DNA of 64,000 nucleotides. It comes from Rutidosis leptorrhynchoides (taxonomy: Eukaryota; Streptophyta; Magnoliopsida; Asterales; Asteraceae). Of this stretch, positions 24,826 to 35,350 are shown piece by piece. The notes under the pieces were generated by a model. That model worked only from the letters and a program-made list of their open reading frames with translations. It was not told the DNA's origin and made no database searches. The position numbers were made by a program, and so were the translations under genes. How positions within the stretch are numbered: position 1 is the first letter of the stretch; the number at the start of each line of letters is the position of its first letter. The DNA lies in the NCBI RefSeq assembly GCF_046630445.1, contig NC_092335.1, forward strand, positions 630,662,001-630,726,000, given 5' to 3'.

Positions 24826-26807
24826 TGATGTCAAAGCAGAGGGGTATAAAATACTATTAAATTTTTGCAGGAAATACTATTAAATACGATACAATTTTAC
24901 ACAAGATATTTATTTATTTATAGAATGGATATACTTAAACCTTGCTACAACACTTATAGGCAGTGTACCTAATCGTACAGTAGTGTAGTTTTTAGTAAGT
25001 CCGGTTCGTTCCACAGGGAAATCTTTAAACAAAGCTCAACGCTATATTAGTTTACTTTTATAAAAATACAAATATATATATAAGTAATATTATTATTATA
25101 AAGGGGGGTTTTTACCGTTTAATGACCGGTTTGTCGATTTTAAGACTTTAGTCGCAGTTAAAACCTAATGTAAAATATAAAATAAATACAAGACTTAAAT
25201 TAAAGCTTAAAGTAAATAACGATAATGAAATTGCGAATAATAAAATTGCGATAATTAAAAAGTACGATAATTAAAAGTGCGATTAAATAACAATAAATAA
25301 AAGTGCGATAATTAGAAGTGCAATTAAATATAAAATAAAGGAAATTAAATATGAAATAAAAGAATTATGCTTATTTAAACTTCCGTAATCATGATGTTTG
25401 ACGTGTTGATTTTAGTTTTATGCCCATGGGTTAATTGTCCTTTGTCCTGGATTATTTAATATGTCCGTCTGGTTTTTGTCCATAACAGTCCATCAGTCAT
25501 AAATATAAAGTGCGAGTGTCCTCGTCAAATTATTATTATACCCGAAGTTAAATATTCCAACTAATTGGGGATTCGAATTGTAACAAGGTTTTAATACTTT
25601 GTTTAATGAATACACCAGGTTATCGACTGCGTGTAAACCAAGGTTTTACTACTTTGTTAACAATTACACCAATTACCCTTGAATGTAATTTCACTCCTGT
25701 TTTAATTATTCTAGTGGCTATTAATCCATTCCCGTGTCCGGTTAAATGAACGATTATTCGTACATATAAATACCCCGCCCATTGTGTCCGATCGAGTGTA
25801 TATGGTAATTTATAGGGACGCCCAATTGTAAATCTTTATATTAACATTAACAAACTTTCATTTAGTTAAACAAATATAAAGCCCATTAATAGCCCATAGT
25901 CTAATTTCCACAAGTGTCGTTCTTTTGTCCAAACCCCAATTATGGTACAAAGCCCAATTACCCAATTTTAGTAATTAGCCCAACATCATGATTACTTCGT
26001 TTTAAATAAGCATAATAATAACTTAGCTACGAGACATTAATGTAAAAAGGTTGAACATAACTTACAATGATTAAAAATAGCGTAGCGTTACACGGACAGA
26101 ATTTCGACTTACACCCTTACAACATTCGCTAACATACCCTTATTATTAGAATTATAATTAAAATTAAAATTAAAATATAAATTATATATATATATATCGT
26201 ATAGATATAGAAGAGAGAAAGATATTATGTCTCTAAAACTCGGCAGAAAACTGGCTTTATATAGGACCTGACCAGCAATTTCACTCCATGCGACTCGCAT
26301 GGATTTGTGCCTCTGGCCATGCGAGTCGCATGGCCACCCTGGATCCAGCCAAATTGATTTGTTTTCTTCTTGCCGACGTAATATAATAATAATATATATA
26401 ATATAATATATAATTATATATAATTATATATATATTATATTATATTCTTGTGCATAGTAGACTAGATATTTTTGGTCCGTTGCGTCGGGCGTTTCTTCTT
26501 GGCTCAGGTCCCGGTTCCGGATTTTCGGACGTCTTCGCGTATTATTTTATATCGTGTACTTTGCGTCTTGTAACTTGTACTCTTGTCATTTTGAGACGTT
26601 CCTCATCAATATTTTGAACCTTTTTAGTTGTATCTTGTACTTTTTAGCTCTTTGGACCTTTTTGTCTTCAATTTGTCGAATCTGCCTTTTGTCTTCACTT
26701 TTTAATATTTAAACGAATATTGCTTGTAAATCGAACAATACCAACTAAAATCTTGTCTTTCTTGGGGAATAATGCTATAAAATATATGTTCCTTTTTAGC
26801 CTTATCA
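24826..26807 (-). repeat. 5' LTR of the inner Athila-like element
   Basis: 1982 bp, TGATGTCAAAGC to CCTTATCA, followed by the target duplication GATAT at 26808-26812. The visible differences from 10411-12394 are one base (GCCCATTGTG against GCCCATCGTG) and one TA unit. It should carry the promoter of the element. Confidence 0.93.
26287..26332. promoter_or_regulatory. Paired near-palindromes, LTR copy (right)
   Basis: CATGCGACTCGCATG at 26287-26301 and CATGCGAGTCGCATG at 26318-26332, pitch 31 bp, identical to the pair in the other LTR. Confidence 0.6.
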
Positions 26808-26812
26808 GATAT

Positions 26813-27001
26813 ACCCCACCTATCAAAGGAAAGCCTTTTATAAACTAAGGAATTTATGGAAAGTCTTTCAAATGTTTGACAAGTTAATTTTGCCATAATT
26901 AATTGTGCTGATGAATTCTGACCGACTCTAAACAAGATTTCCTCAATCATATCCTCTGGTAGATCTTCTAAAATATTCGGTTGTCTACCCTTAACGTCCA
27001 T
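26813..27001 (-). pseudogene. F-box protein (At2g35280-like), N-terminal part, inside the outer element
   Basis: The frame opens MDVKGRQPNILEDLPEDM and has an F-box (about residues 10-50, LPEDMIEEILFRVG and CQTFERLSINSLVY). An F-box recruits SKP1 in SCF ubiquitin ligases. The frame runs into the nested element at its target duplication; the C-terminal Sel1-like part lies at 10000-10405. Just upstream is TTTTACAG, a possible splice acceptor. The location between a primer binding site and gag on the same strand suggests the gene was taken up by the outer element. Confidence 0.65.
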
Positions 27002-27138
27002 TTTGTTTTTATACTGTAAAATAGACAAGGGTTAGATTCGTAAAAGATAATTTACAAACAATACTAGCAATTTTTACATAGAACATAAAAGTACAAGCAC
27101 ACTACAATACATATAATACACAACATGATTACAACCCT

Positions 27139-27741
27139 CTAATCTGAATCACTGGTTTCTTCTTCTTCAGACTTGGTTCGTTTTCCTAATTTTCTAGGAA
27201 TATATGGTGTTCCTCTAATACGAGCCGTCGTTTTCCACAATAGTTTAGAAAAACCTGGTGGTTTAGAGGTTCTCGGGTCATTGTTACATTTTAGGAAATA
27301 CGGATGTTGTCGATACATATAAAGTTCATCGGGGTTAGAATCGGGTTTCTCTATTTTTATACCTTTTCCCTTATTATTTTCTTTCGCTTTATTAAATTGG
27401 TTCGAGGTAATTTCTATAACATCATCGGAATCCTCATCGGGATCCGATTCATCGAAAAATTGGTAATCTTCCCAATATTTTGCTTCCTCGGCGAAAACAC
27501 CATTGACCATTATTAACTTTGGTCCGTTGGTTGAGGATTTTCTTTTATTTAATCGAATTACTGTAAGTATCAATATTTCTTCCTCCGGTTCCTCCTCTTC
27601 CGGTTCCTCTTCTTTCGATTCCTCCTCTTCCGGTTCCTCCTCTTCCAGTTCTTCTTCGGGAATTTGTGAATCTTCCCAAAATATATTCTACTCTTCATTA
27701 TTATTAGGTGAATTGATGGGATTTGTACTAGTGGTAGACAT
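27139..27741 (-). pseudogene. Acidic, Glu-rich frame in the 5' region of the outer element
   Basis: On the minus strand, downstream of the primer site, a frame begins MSTTSTNPINSP. It continues through a Glu/Pro repeat (about 27655-27575, EEEEPEEE units) into a region with FFDESDPDEDSDD and a basic C-terminal part (RKLGKRTKSEEEE). I do not recognise the family. It is on the same strand as the F-box frame and gag and could be an accessory frame of this element type or part of captured host sequence. It appears broken (about one break). Confidence 0.4.
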
Positions 27742-27935
27742 CTATCACACAATATCAAACACATTAAGAGGTTAATATATCACATAATATTTACATGTTA
27801 ATATTATATAGTTTCCAACAAAAGTGTTAAGCAATCGTTTTTAAAGAAAACACGATCGAAGTCCAGACTCACTAATGTATCCTAACAAACTCGATAAGAC
27901 ACACTAATGCAAATTTCTGGTTCTCTAAGACCAAC

Positions 27936-27947
27936 GCTCGGATACCA
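27936..27947 (-). other. tRNA-Met-type primer binding site of the outer element
   Basis: On the minus strand TGGTATCCGAGC starts two bases after the 5' LTR end. It differs from the common plant TGGTATCAGAGC by one base. It shows that 27950-31393 is a 5' LTR and not a solo LTR, and that the element reads on the minus strand. Confidence 0.8.
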
Positions 27948-27949
27948 AC

Positions 27950-30900
27950 TGAAATGTCCCGTTCATATTGATTATAAACGTTCCATATTAATTAATTTCG
28001 TCGCGAGGTTTTGACCTCTATATGAGACGTTTTTCAAAGACTGCATTCATTTTTAAAACAACCATAACCTTTATTTTATCGATAAAGGTTTAAAAAACAT
28101 TACGTAGATTATCAAATAATGATAATCTAAAATATACCATTTACACACGACCATTACATAATGGTTTACAATAAGAATATATTACATCAAAAATAAGTTT
28201 CTTGAATGCAGTTTTTACATAATATCATACAAGCAAGAACTCCAAATCTTGTCCTTATTTTAGTATGCAACAGCGGAAGCTCTTAATAATCACCTGAGAA
28301 TAAACATGCTTAAAACGTCAACAAAAATGTTGGTGAGTTATAGGTTTAACCTATATATTATCAAATCATAATAATAGACCACAAGATTTCATATTTCAAT
28401 ATACATCCCATACATAGAGATAAAAATCATTCATATGGTGAACACCTGGTAACCGACATTAACAAGATGCATATAAGAATATCCCCTATCATTCCGGAAA
28501 ATCCATCGGACATGATAAAACAATATCGAAGTACTAAAGCATCCGCAACCATGGATGGGGTTCGTTAGGCCCAATAGATCTATCTTTAGGATTTGCATCA
28601 ATTAGTAAATCGGTTTACTAATTCTTAGGTTACCAAGCAAAAAGGAGCATATTCGGCTTCGATCATTCACCCATATAATGTAGTTTCATTTACTTGTGTC
28701 TATTTCGTAAAACATTTATAAAACTCCATGTATTCTCATCCCAAAATATTAGATTTTAAAAGTGGGACTATAACTCACTTTCACATATTTTTACTTCGTC
28801 GGGAAGTAAGACTTGGCCACTAGTCGATTCACGAACCTATAACAAATATGTACATATATATCAAAGTATGTTCAAAATATATTTACAACATTTTTAATAC
28901 GTTTATGTTTTAAGTTTATTAAGTCAGCTGTCCTCGTTAGTAACCTACAACTAGTTTCTACAATTAGATGTACAGAAATAAATCGATATATATTATCTTG
29001 AATCAATCCACGACCCAGTGTATACACGTCTCAGGCTAGATCACAACTCAAAGTATATATATTTTTGGAATCAACCTCAATCCTGTATAGCTAACTCAAA
29101 CATTACTGCATATAGAGTGTCTATGGTTGTTCCAAATAATATATATACATGGGTTGATATGATATGTCAAAATATTTGCATACGTGTCTATGGTATCCCA
29201 AGATTATATAATATATTAGAATACATGTATAATACAATATAAGTTAGCTAGGATATGATTTGTATATAATTGTTACAATATTTCCAGTAGCTAAAACAAT
29301 CAAAAAATATCCAATCTTGTTTTACCCATAACTTCTTCGTTTTAAATCCGATTTGAGTGAATCAAATTGCTATGGTTTCATATTGAACTCTATTTTATGA
29401 ATCTAAACAGAAAAAGTATAGGTTTATAGTTGGAAATATAAGTTACAAGTCATTTTTGTAAGAGGTAGTCATTTCAGTCGAAAGAACGACGTCTTGATGA
29501 CCATTTTGAAAAACATACTTCCACTTTGAGTTTAACCATGATTTTTGGATATAGTTTCATGTTAATAAGAAAAATTATTTTTCCAGAAGAACAACTTTTA
29601 AATCAAAGTTTATCATAGTTTTTAATTATCAAACCCAAAACAGCCCGCTGTGTTACTACGACGGCGTATATCCGGTTTTACGGTGTTTTTCGTGTTTTCC
29701 GGTTTTAAATCATTAAGTTAGCATATCATATAGATATAGAACATGTGTTTAGTTGATTTTAAAAGTCAAGTTAGAAGGATTAACTTTTGTTTGCGAACAA
29801 GTTTAGAATTAACTAAACTATGTTCTAGTGATTACATGTTCAAATCTTCGAATAAGATAGTTTTATATGTATGAATCGAATGATGTTATGAACATCATTA
29901 CTACCTCAAGTTTAGTAGGTAAACCTACTAGAAGTTATAAGAAATGATCTAGCTTCAAAGGATCTTGGATGGCTTGAAAGTTCTTGAAGTAGAATCATGA
30001 CACGAAAACAAGTTCAAGTAAGATTATCACTCGAATTAAGATAGTTATAGTTATAGAAATTAAATCAAAGTTTGAATATGAGTATTACCTTGTATTAGAA
30101 AGATATCTTACTGTAAATAAGAAAAATTTCTTGAGGTTGGATGATCACTTTACAAGATTGGAAGTAAGCTAGCAAACTTGGAAGTATTCTTGATTTTATG
30201 AAACTAGAACTTATAGAATTTATGAAGAACACTTAGAACTTGAAGATAGAACTTGAGAGAGATCAATTAGATGAAGAAAATTGAAGAATAAAAGTGTTTG
30301 TAGGTGTTTTTGGTCGTTGGTATATGGATTAGATATAAAGGATGTGTAATTTTGTTTACATGTAAATAAGTCATGAATGATTACTAATGTTTTTGTAATT
30401 TTATGAGATATTTCATGCTAGTTGCCAAATGATGGTTTCCACATGTGTTAGGTGACTCACATGGGCTACTAAGAGCTAATCATTGAAGTGTATATACCAG
30501 TAGTACATACATCTAAAAGCTGTGTATTGTACGAGTACGAATACGGGTGCATACGAGTAGAATTGTTGATGAAACTGAACGAGGATGTAATTGTAAGCAT
30601 TTTTGTTAAGTAGAAGTATTTTGATAAGTGTCTTGAAGTCTTTCAAAAGTGTATGAATACATATTAAAACACTACATGTATATACATTTTAACTGAGTCG
30701 TTAAGTCATCGTTAGTCGTTACATGTAAATGTTGATTTGAAACCTTTAAGTTAACGATCTTGTTAAATGTTGTTAACCCAATGTTTATTATATCTAATGA
30801 GATGTTAAATTATTATATTATCATTATATTATGATATATTACTATATCTTAATATGATATATATACATTTAAATGTCGTTACAACGATAATCGTTTCATA

Positions 30901-31393
30901 TATGTCTCTTTTCGAAATCCTTAAGTTAGTAGTCTTGTTTTTACATATGTAGTTCATTGTTAATATACATAATGACATGTTTACTTATCATTTATCATGA
31001 TTAAATATAGTGTATCAATATCTTAATATGATTCATATGTATTTAGTAAGACGTTGTTATAACGATAATCGTTATATACATCGTTTCGAGTTTCTTAATT
31101 CAATAAACTCAATTTTATGTATATAACTCATTGTTAAAATACCTAATGAGATACTTACTTATCATAATATCATGTTAACTATATATATAATCATATATAT
31201 GTCATCATATAGTTTTTACAAGTTTTAACGTTTGTGAATCACCGGTCAACTTGGGTGGTCAATTGTCTACATGAAACTCATTTCAAATAATCAAGTATTA
31301 ACAAGTTTGATTGCTTAACATGTTGGAAACATTTAATCATGCAAATATAGTTTTCAATTAATATATAATCATGGAAAAGTTCGTGTCACTACA
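27950..31393 (-). repeat. 5' LTR of the outer gypsy element (3.4 kb)
   Basis: Begins TGAAATGTCCCG and ends GTGTCACTACA on the plus strand, and aligns along its length with 1654-5077. The bases on its two sides (CCAAC and TATGC) do not match. This fits one end of a larger element; the partner LTR is not seen in this window. It contains repeated AT-rich phrases but no gene. Confidence 0.85.
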
Positions 31394-32042
31394 TATGCTA
31401 ATAGACAAAAGTTATGAATAATACTATTTTAACGCTTTAATCACTTGTACATCGCGCAACAACGCTTATAAATAGTACTATTTTCACACTTTAATCACTT
31501 GTACATCGCGCAACAATGTTTGTACACGGATCACTATTCACGTGAACAGTACTATTCACGTGAACAGTACTATTCACGTGAACAATACTATTCACGGTAC
31601 TATATCAATTTTTATTTTTATTTATTATTTTTCTAACAGTTTTTTTCCATTTTTTTCTTTTTTGATTTCCTTTATATTTTTCTTCACCCGCAGTAAATAT
31701 CTACTAGACAAAAAATATGAATAGTACCGCTGGTTTCTTTATAATTAGCAGCAACAAATATCTACTAGGAAAAAAATATGAATAGTACCGATTGTTTCCT
31801 TTATATTTTTCTCTACTCGTTGTAACAATTTTTTTTTATTTTTTATTTTTTGGTTTCCTTTATATTTTTCTCCACCGGCAGAGATGCACCTATATTATTA
31901 ATTTAAAATAACATTTAAATCTTTGACGGGTTATACCTTTTAGTTCGACTCGAGTTGCGCTTCAACGACATTATCGTTAAATTAAACGCAATAAAATACA
32001 TTGAAAACCGAACCCCGGCGCGAAGTGAGGGTAAACAACTAG
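31394..32042 (+). mobile_element. Helitron-like sequence with a 3' terminus
   Basis: The stretch ends in AACTAG followed by T. A GC-rich potential hairpin (ACCCCGGCGCGAAGTGAGGGT) lies about 10 bases upstream. This is the usual form of a Helitron 3' end (hairpin then CTRR, inserted before T). The interior has duplicated phrases (TTAATCACTTGTACATCGCG twice; AAATATCTACTAG twice) and a G-box tandem repeat. The 5' end is not seen; the outer gypsy element probably inserted into this Helitron. Confidence 0.5.
31533..31600. repeat. 18-bp tandem repeat with CACGTG cores
   Basis: Three full 18-bp units ACTATTCACGTGAACAGT (the third with one change) and one partial unit. Each full unit has the palindrome TTCACGTGAA with a G-box core, a known target of plant bZIP and bHLH factors. 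Any binding here is inference. Confidence 0.7.
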
Positions 32043-32251
32043 TTAGATCAATTGAAGAAACATGTATTCTAAGTTAGAACACATCTATAATCAAAAAAAA
32101 TTGGACGGAATATTAGTAACGAGAGAGTAATATCTTTATATTACATATCTTCTCAAAATTTAATAAAGCTAGCTAAACAAAACAGAAAAGTACTCAAATT
32201 TACACAAACATTTTCACATCATAACAAGTTACATTGATAAATCATATTTAA
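32043..32251. other. Short AT-rich spacer
   Basis: Sequence between the Helitron end and the SINE. No feature recognised. Confidence 0.3.
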
Positions 32252-32561
32252 ACCTTGTGTTATAGCTCATGTGGTAGTGGTCTGCCTCTCTTAACGAGAG
32301 TTCATGAGTTCGACTCCCGTGGGGTGCAACATTGCACACAAGGTTGTCCCTTTACCTTTGAATTCCACCTAATGGTGCCTTCTGCATATCGCGTTGCGGG
32401 AGCTGTATGGGAGGGGTTTTACCGCCCATGCCCTCGGATTGGACCGGGTTTCCTTTTGGACAGCAATTGGAGGCGGATTATGCAACTGCGAGAGATGAAC
32501 GTGTGGGTGGTTAAGTCTTCTGAGTGATCTTGCTTTTCAAAAAAAAAAAAAAAAAAAAAAA
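32252..32561 (+). mobile_element. tRNA-derived SINE, family A
   Basis: The 5' part has pol III box A-like TAGCTCATGTGGTAGTGG and box B-like GTTCGACTCC, spaced as in a tRNA. It is followed by a tRNA-unrelated body and a 23-base A tail after TTGCTTTTC. A 5'-shortened reverse copy at 39186-39385 shares the body (CCATGCCCTCGGATTGG and CCGGGTTTCCT). Flanking target duplications are not clear. Such elements are moved by LINE enzymes. Confidence 0.8.
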
Positions 32562-32660
32562 GAATATAATTTTTACATTGTAATTTATGTTAGTTTTATA
32601 GTTTTACCCTTACGTTTTACTTATTTTATGTATTACATGTATATAACAATGATATAAAAT

Positions 32661-32754
32661 AACAACAACAACAACAACAAAACTCAATCCCACATGTGTG
32701 GGGTATGAGGGAGGAGACGTAGACAATTCTTCCTCTATTCTAGAATAAAGAGAA
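32661..32754 (-). mobile_element. TS-like SINE, 3' part, cut by a solo LTR
   Basis: The plus strand starts with an AAC repeat (a TTG-repeat tail on the minus strand), then AACTCAATCCCACATGTG and an AATTCTTCCTCTATTC phrase. That layout resembles the TS-type SINEs of asterids. The sequence is interrupted at 32754 by the solo LTR and resumes at 34695, with GAGAA duplicated. Confidence 0.6.
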
Positions 32755-33949
32755 TGAAATGTCCCGTTTATATCGATTATAAACGTTTCATATTAATTGA
32801 TTTCTTTGCGAGGTTTTGACCTCTATATGAGACGTTTTTCAAAGACTGCATTCGTTTTTAAAACAAACCATAACCTTTATTTTATCGACAAGGTTAAAAG
32901 GACACCACCTAGATTATCAAGAAATGATAATCTAAAAATATCACACTTACACACGACCAATACATATTGGTTTACAATATTAATATGTTACAACAAAGTA
33001 AATCTCGAATGCAGTTTTAAACAATATTATACAAGCATGCTGACACCAAATCGTGTCCATATTTTAGCATGTAACAGCGGAAGCTCTTAATAATCACCTG
33101 AGAATAAACATGCTTTAAACGTCAACAAAAATGTTGGTGATTTATAGGTTTAACCTATATATATATCAAATCGTAATAATAGACCACAAGATTTCATATT
33201 TCAATACACATCCCATACATAGAGATAAAAATCATTCATATGGTGAACACCTGGTAACCGACATTAACAAGATGCATATAAGAATATCCCCATCATTTCG
33301 GGACATCCTTCGGACATGATAAAAACGAATTCGAAGTACTAAAGCATCCGGTACTTTGGATGGGGTTTGTTAGGCCCAATAGATCTATCTTTAGGATTCG
33401 CGTCAATTAGGGGCCAGTTCCCTAATTCTTAGGCTACCAAGCAAAAAGGGGCATATTCGACTTCGATCATTCACCCATATAATGTAGTTTTGATTACTTG
33501 TGTCTATTTCGTAAAACATTTAAAACTGCATGTATTCTCATCCCAAAAATATTAAATTTTTAAAAGTGGGACTATAACTCACTTTTACAGATTTTTACTT
33601 CGTCGGGAAGTAAGACTTGGCCACTGGTCAATTCACGAACCTATAACAAATATGTACATATATGTCAAAGTATGTTCAAAATATATTTACAACATTTTTA
33701 TTACGTTTTAATGATTTGAGTTTGTTAAGTCAGCAGTCCTCGTTAGCAACCTATAACTAGTTGTCCACAGTTAGATGTACAGAAATAAAGCAATATATAT
33801 TATCTCGAATCAATCCACGACCCAGTGTCTACAAGTCTCAGACACGATCACAACTCAAAGTATATATATATTTTGGAATCAACCTCAACCATGTATAGCT
33901 AACTCAAGCATTACTGCATATATAGTGTCTATGGTTGTTCCGAAATATA

Positions 33950-34045
<96 letters not shown>

Positions 34046-34689
34046 TGGGTCGATATGATATGTCAAAACATTGTATTCGTGTCTATGGTATCCCAAGATT
34101 ACATAATATATGTTAGAATACATGTATAATACAATATAAGTTAGTTAAGTTATGATTTATATAGATTTGTTACAAATTTCACGTAGCTACAACAAGCAAA
34201 ATTATCCAATCTTGTTTTATCCATAATTTCTTCGTTTTAAATCCGTTTTGAGTGATTCAAGTTTCTATCCACTTAACTTTATATGAAATAATTAGATTCT
34301 ATAAAACAAAATAAAACTGGCTTTGGCAATGAGGTGGGATCGGGTTAACACAAATTATGGAATTCCTAAAGTTTGGTTTACTGTCCAATTGTTAACTCAA
34401 TATTAAGAGGTTAACTTAATTATCATTATATCATATCTTTATTTTATTGTACATAATTAATTTTTAATACAAACATATAATATTTCAAATTATATTTTCA
34501 ATATATATATATACACACATATCTATTTACAATTAATTATTCGTGAATCGTCGAGAGCAGTCGAAGGTCAATTGAATATATGAAACAGTTCAAAATTTTT
34601 GAGACTTCAACATTACAGACTTTGCTTATTGTGTCGAAACCATATAAAAATAAAGTTTAAATTTAGTCGGAAATTCCCGGGTCGTCACA
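32755..34689 (-). mobile_element. Solo LTR, shorter variant of the outer gypsy family
   Basis: 1935 bp, TGAAATGTCCCG to GTCGTCACA, flanked by GAGAA at 32750-32754 and 34690-34694. The first 1.5 kb matches the LTRs at 1654 and 27950; after about 34260 the sequence is different and shorter. It contains a long TA microsatellite (33945-34043). It inserted into a TS-like SINE. Confidence 0.85.
33945..34043. repeat. TA microsatellite
   Basis: About 50 TA units with one ACAT interruption, inside the solo LTR. The corresponding site in the other two LTR copies has only a few units, so it expanded after insertion or in a sub-branch of the family. Confidence 0.9.
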
Positions 34690-34694
34690 GAGAA

Positions 34695-34806
34695 TTTCAT
34701 TTTTCCATTCCGAGTGAAACACTCACAAGAGTAGAGAAAGTCCTCCATCTCTATATTCGACGGATAAAGAGAGTATTTCCAAAGGGACATCCGGCTAAAG
34801 AAAGAA
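34695..34806 (-). mobile_element. TS-like SINE, 5' part, beyond the solo LTR
   Basis: Continues the SINE cut at 32754: TTTCATTTTTCCATTCCGAG, then AGTCCTCCATCTC and GGGACATCCGGCT. On the minus strand this would be the tRNA-like head of the SINE. Confidence 0.5.
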
Positions 34807-35350
34807 AAAGCTATGAAAATGGTAGAATCAGCTTTACATGAGTTTTAAATCATGCTTTGAGTTCAATTTAAGCTTTAATCGACATTCAAGTTGTCAGTAA
34901 ATCGACGCTTACTTTTGAGAATGATATAAAATAATTTTAACTTAATTATAAATTTATAGAACTAAATAATTAATTTGAAAATTTCAAAACGAAAATGAAT
35001 TTACTGATAAATTGAGGGAGTTAACAGTAATATGAATATCCACGCGCACCACCTGGTACACGTACACATCCATCACTATGGAATGAATGGTCCTATCATC
35101 TCACCATATTTCCCCCTTTTTTTTAATTCATCAATCAGTTTTTATTCATTTCCAAACATTAGGGTTTTTTCTTTTTGGGATCTGCAATCATCAATTCATA
35201 GCGATCTCATCCTCATAAAACCCTAATTTTGGACCATATAACCTCCGTAATCACCAATTTTGCATCTTTATTTTCTATACCTATACATATACATATACCT
35301 GTACCTATACGTATATATGTTCTGTTGTATTCTACGTTAACTTGTACAAG
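34807..35350 (+). promoter_or_regulatory. Promoter and 5' leader of the SMR-domain gene
   Basis: AT-rich, with two telo-box-like motifs: TTAGGGTTT at 35159-35167 and AAACCCTAA at 35218-35226. These are common near starts of housekeeping plant genes. A run of TATACC/TATACA repeats (35276-35320) precedes the ATG. The transcription start cannot be fixed from sequence. Confidence 0.45.

Larger units (their letters stand above)
10411..26807 (-). mobile_element. Inner Athila-like Ty3/gypsy element, whole-looking and young
   Basis: A 16.4-kb element with LTRs at 24826-26807 (5') and 10411-12394 (3') and the 5-bp target duplication GATAT on both sides. The minus-strand order is 5' LTR, tRNA-Asp-type primer site, leader, gag-pol, zinc-knuckle frame, Athila ORF1-like frame, 3' region with polypurine tract, 3' LTR. 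Primer type, the ADLGAS protease motif and the extra frame downstream of pol place it in the Athila lineage. By eye the two LTRs differ at one base and by one TA unit in a microsatellite, so insertion was very recent, perhaps tens of thousands of years if usual plant rates hold. It looks whole. Confidence 0.92.
5083..31393 (-). mobile_element. Outer Ty3/gypsy chromovirus-like element, broken and nested
   Basis: Reading on the minus strand the parts are: 5' LTR (31393-27950), primer site (27947-27936), an acidic frame and an F-box frame, gag-pol (9619-5213) and a 3' part that continues left of the solo LTR or out of the window. No 3' LTR is seen in the window. The 16.4-kb inner element (10411-26807) is inserted between the 5' LTR and gag. 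The Met-type primer site, CCHC gag, long LTR and domain order protease, RT, RNase H, integrase fit a Tekay/Del-like chromovirus. The clade is inferred from these features alone, and no chromodomain was recognised. The element is broken, with roughly three breaks in the coding part. Confidence 0.75.

Noticed and set aside
1654-31393. Reading the two 3.4-kb LTRs as the two ends of a single element
   Set aside because: The left LTR has its own 5-bp duplication GTTGG on both sides, and the outer flanks GTTGG and TATGC do not match. The left copy is a separate solo LTR.
32262-32320. A tRNA gene
   Set aside because: Boxes A and B are present, but no cloverleaf or anticodon arm could be drawn and the sequence runs on into a SINE body and A tail.
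32255-32527. Plus-strand 90-residue frame MCYSSCGSG...
   Set aside because: It lies entirely inside the SINE at 32252-32561.
33929-34129. Open frames made of Tyr/Ile repeats on both strands (also at 45949, 52834 and 50469)
   Set aside because: They only translate TA or TAA microsatellites.
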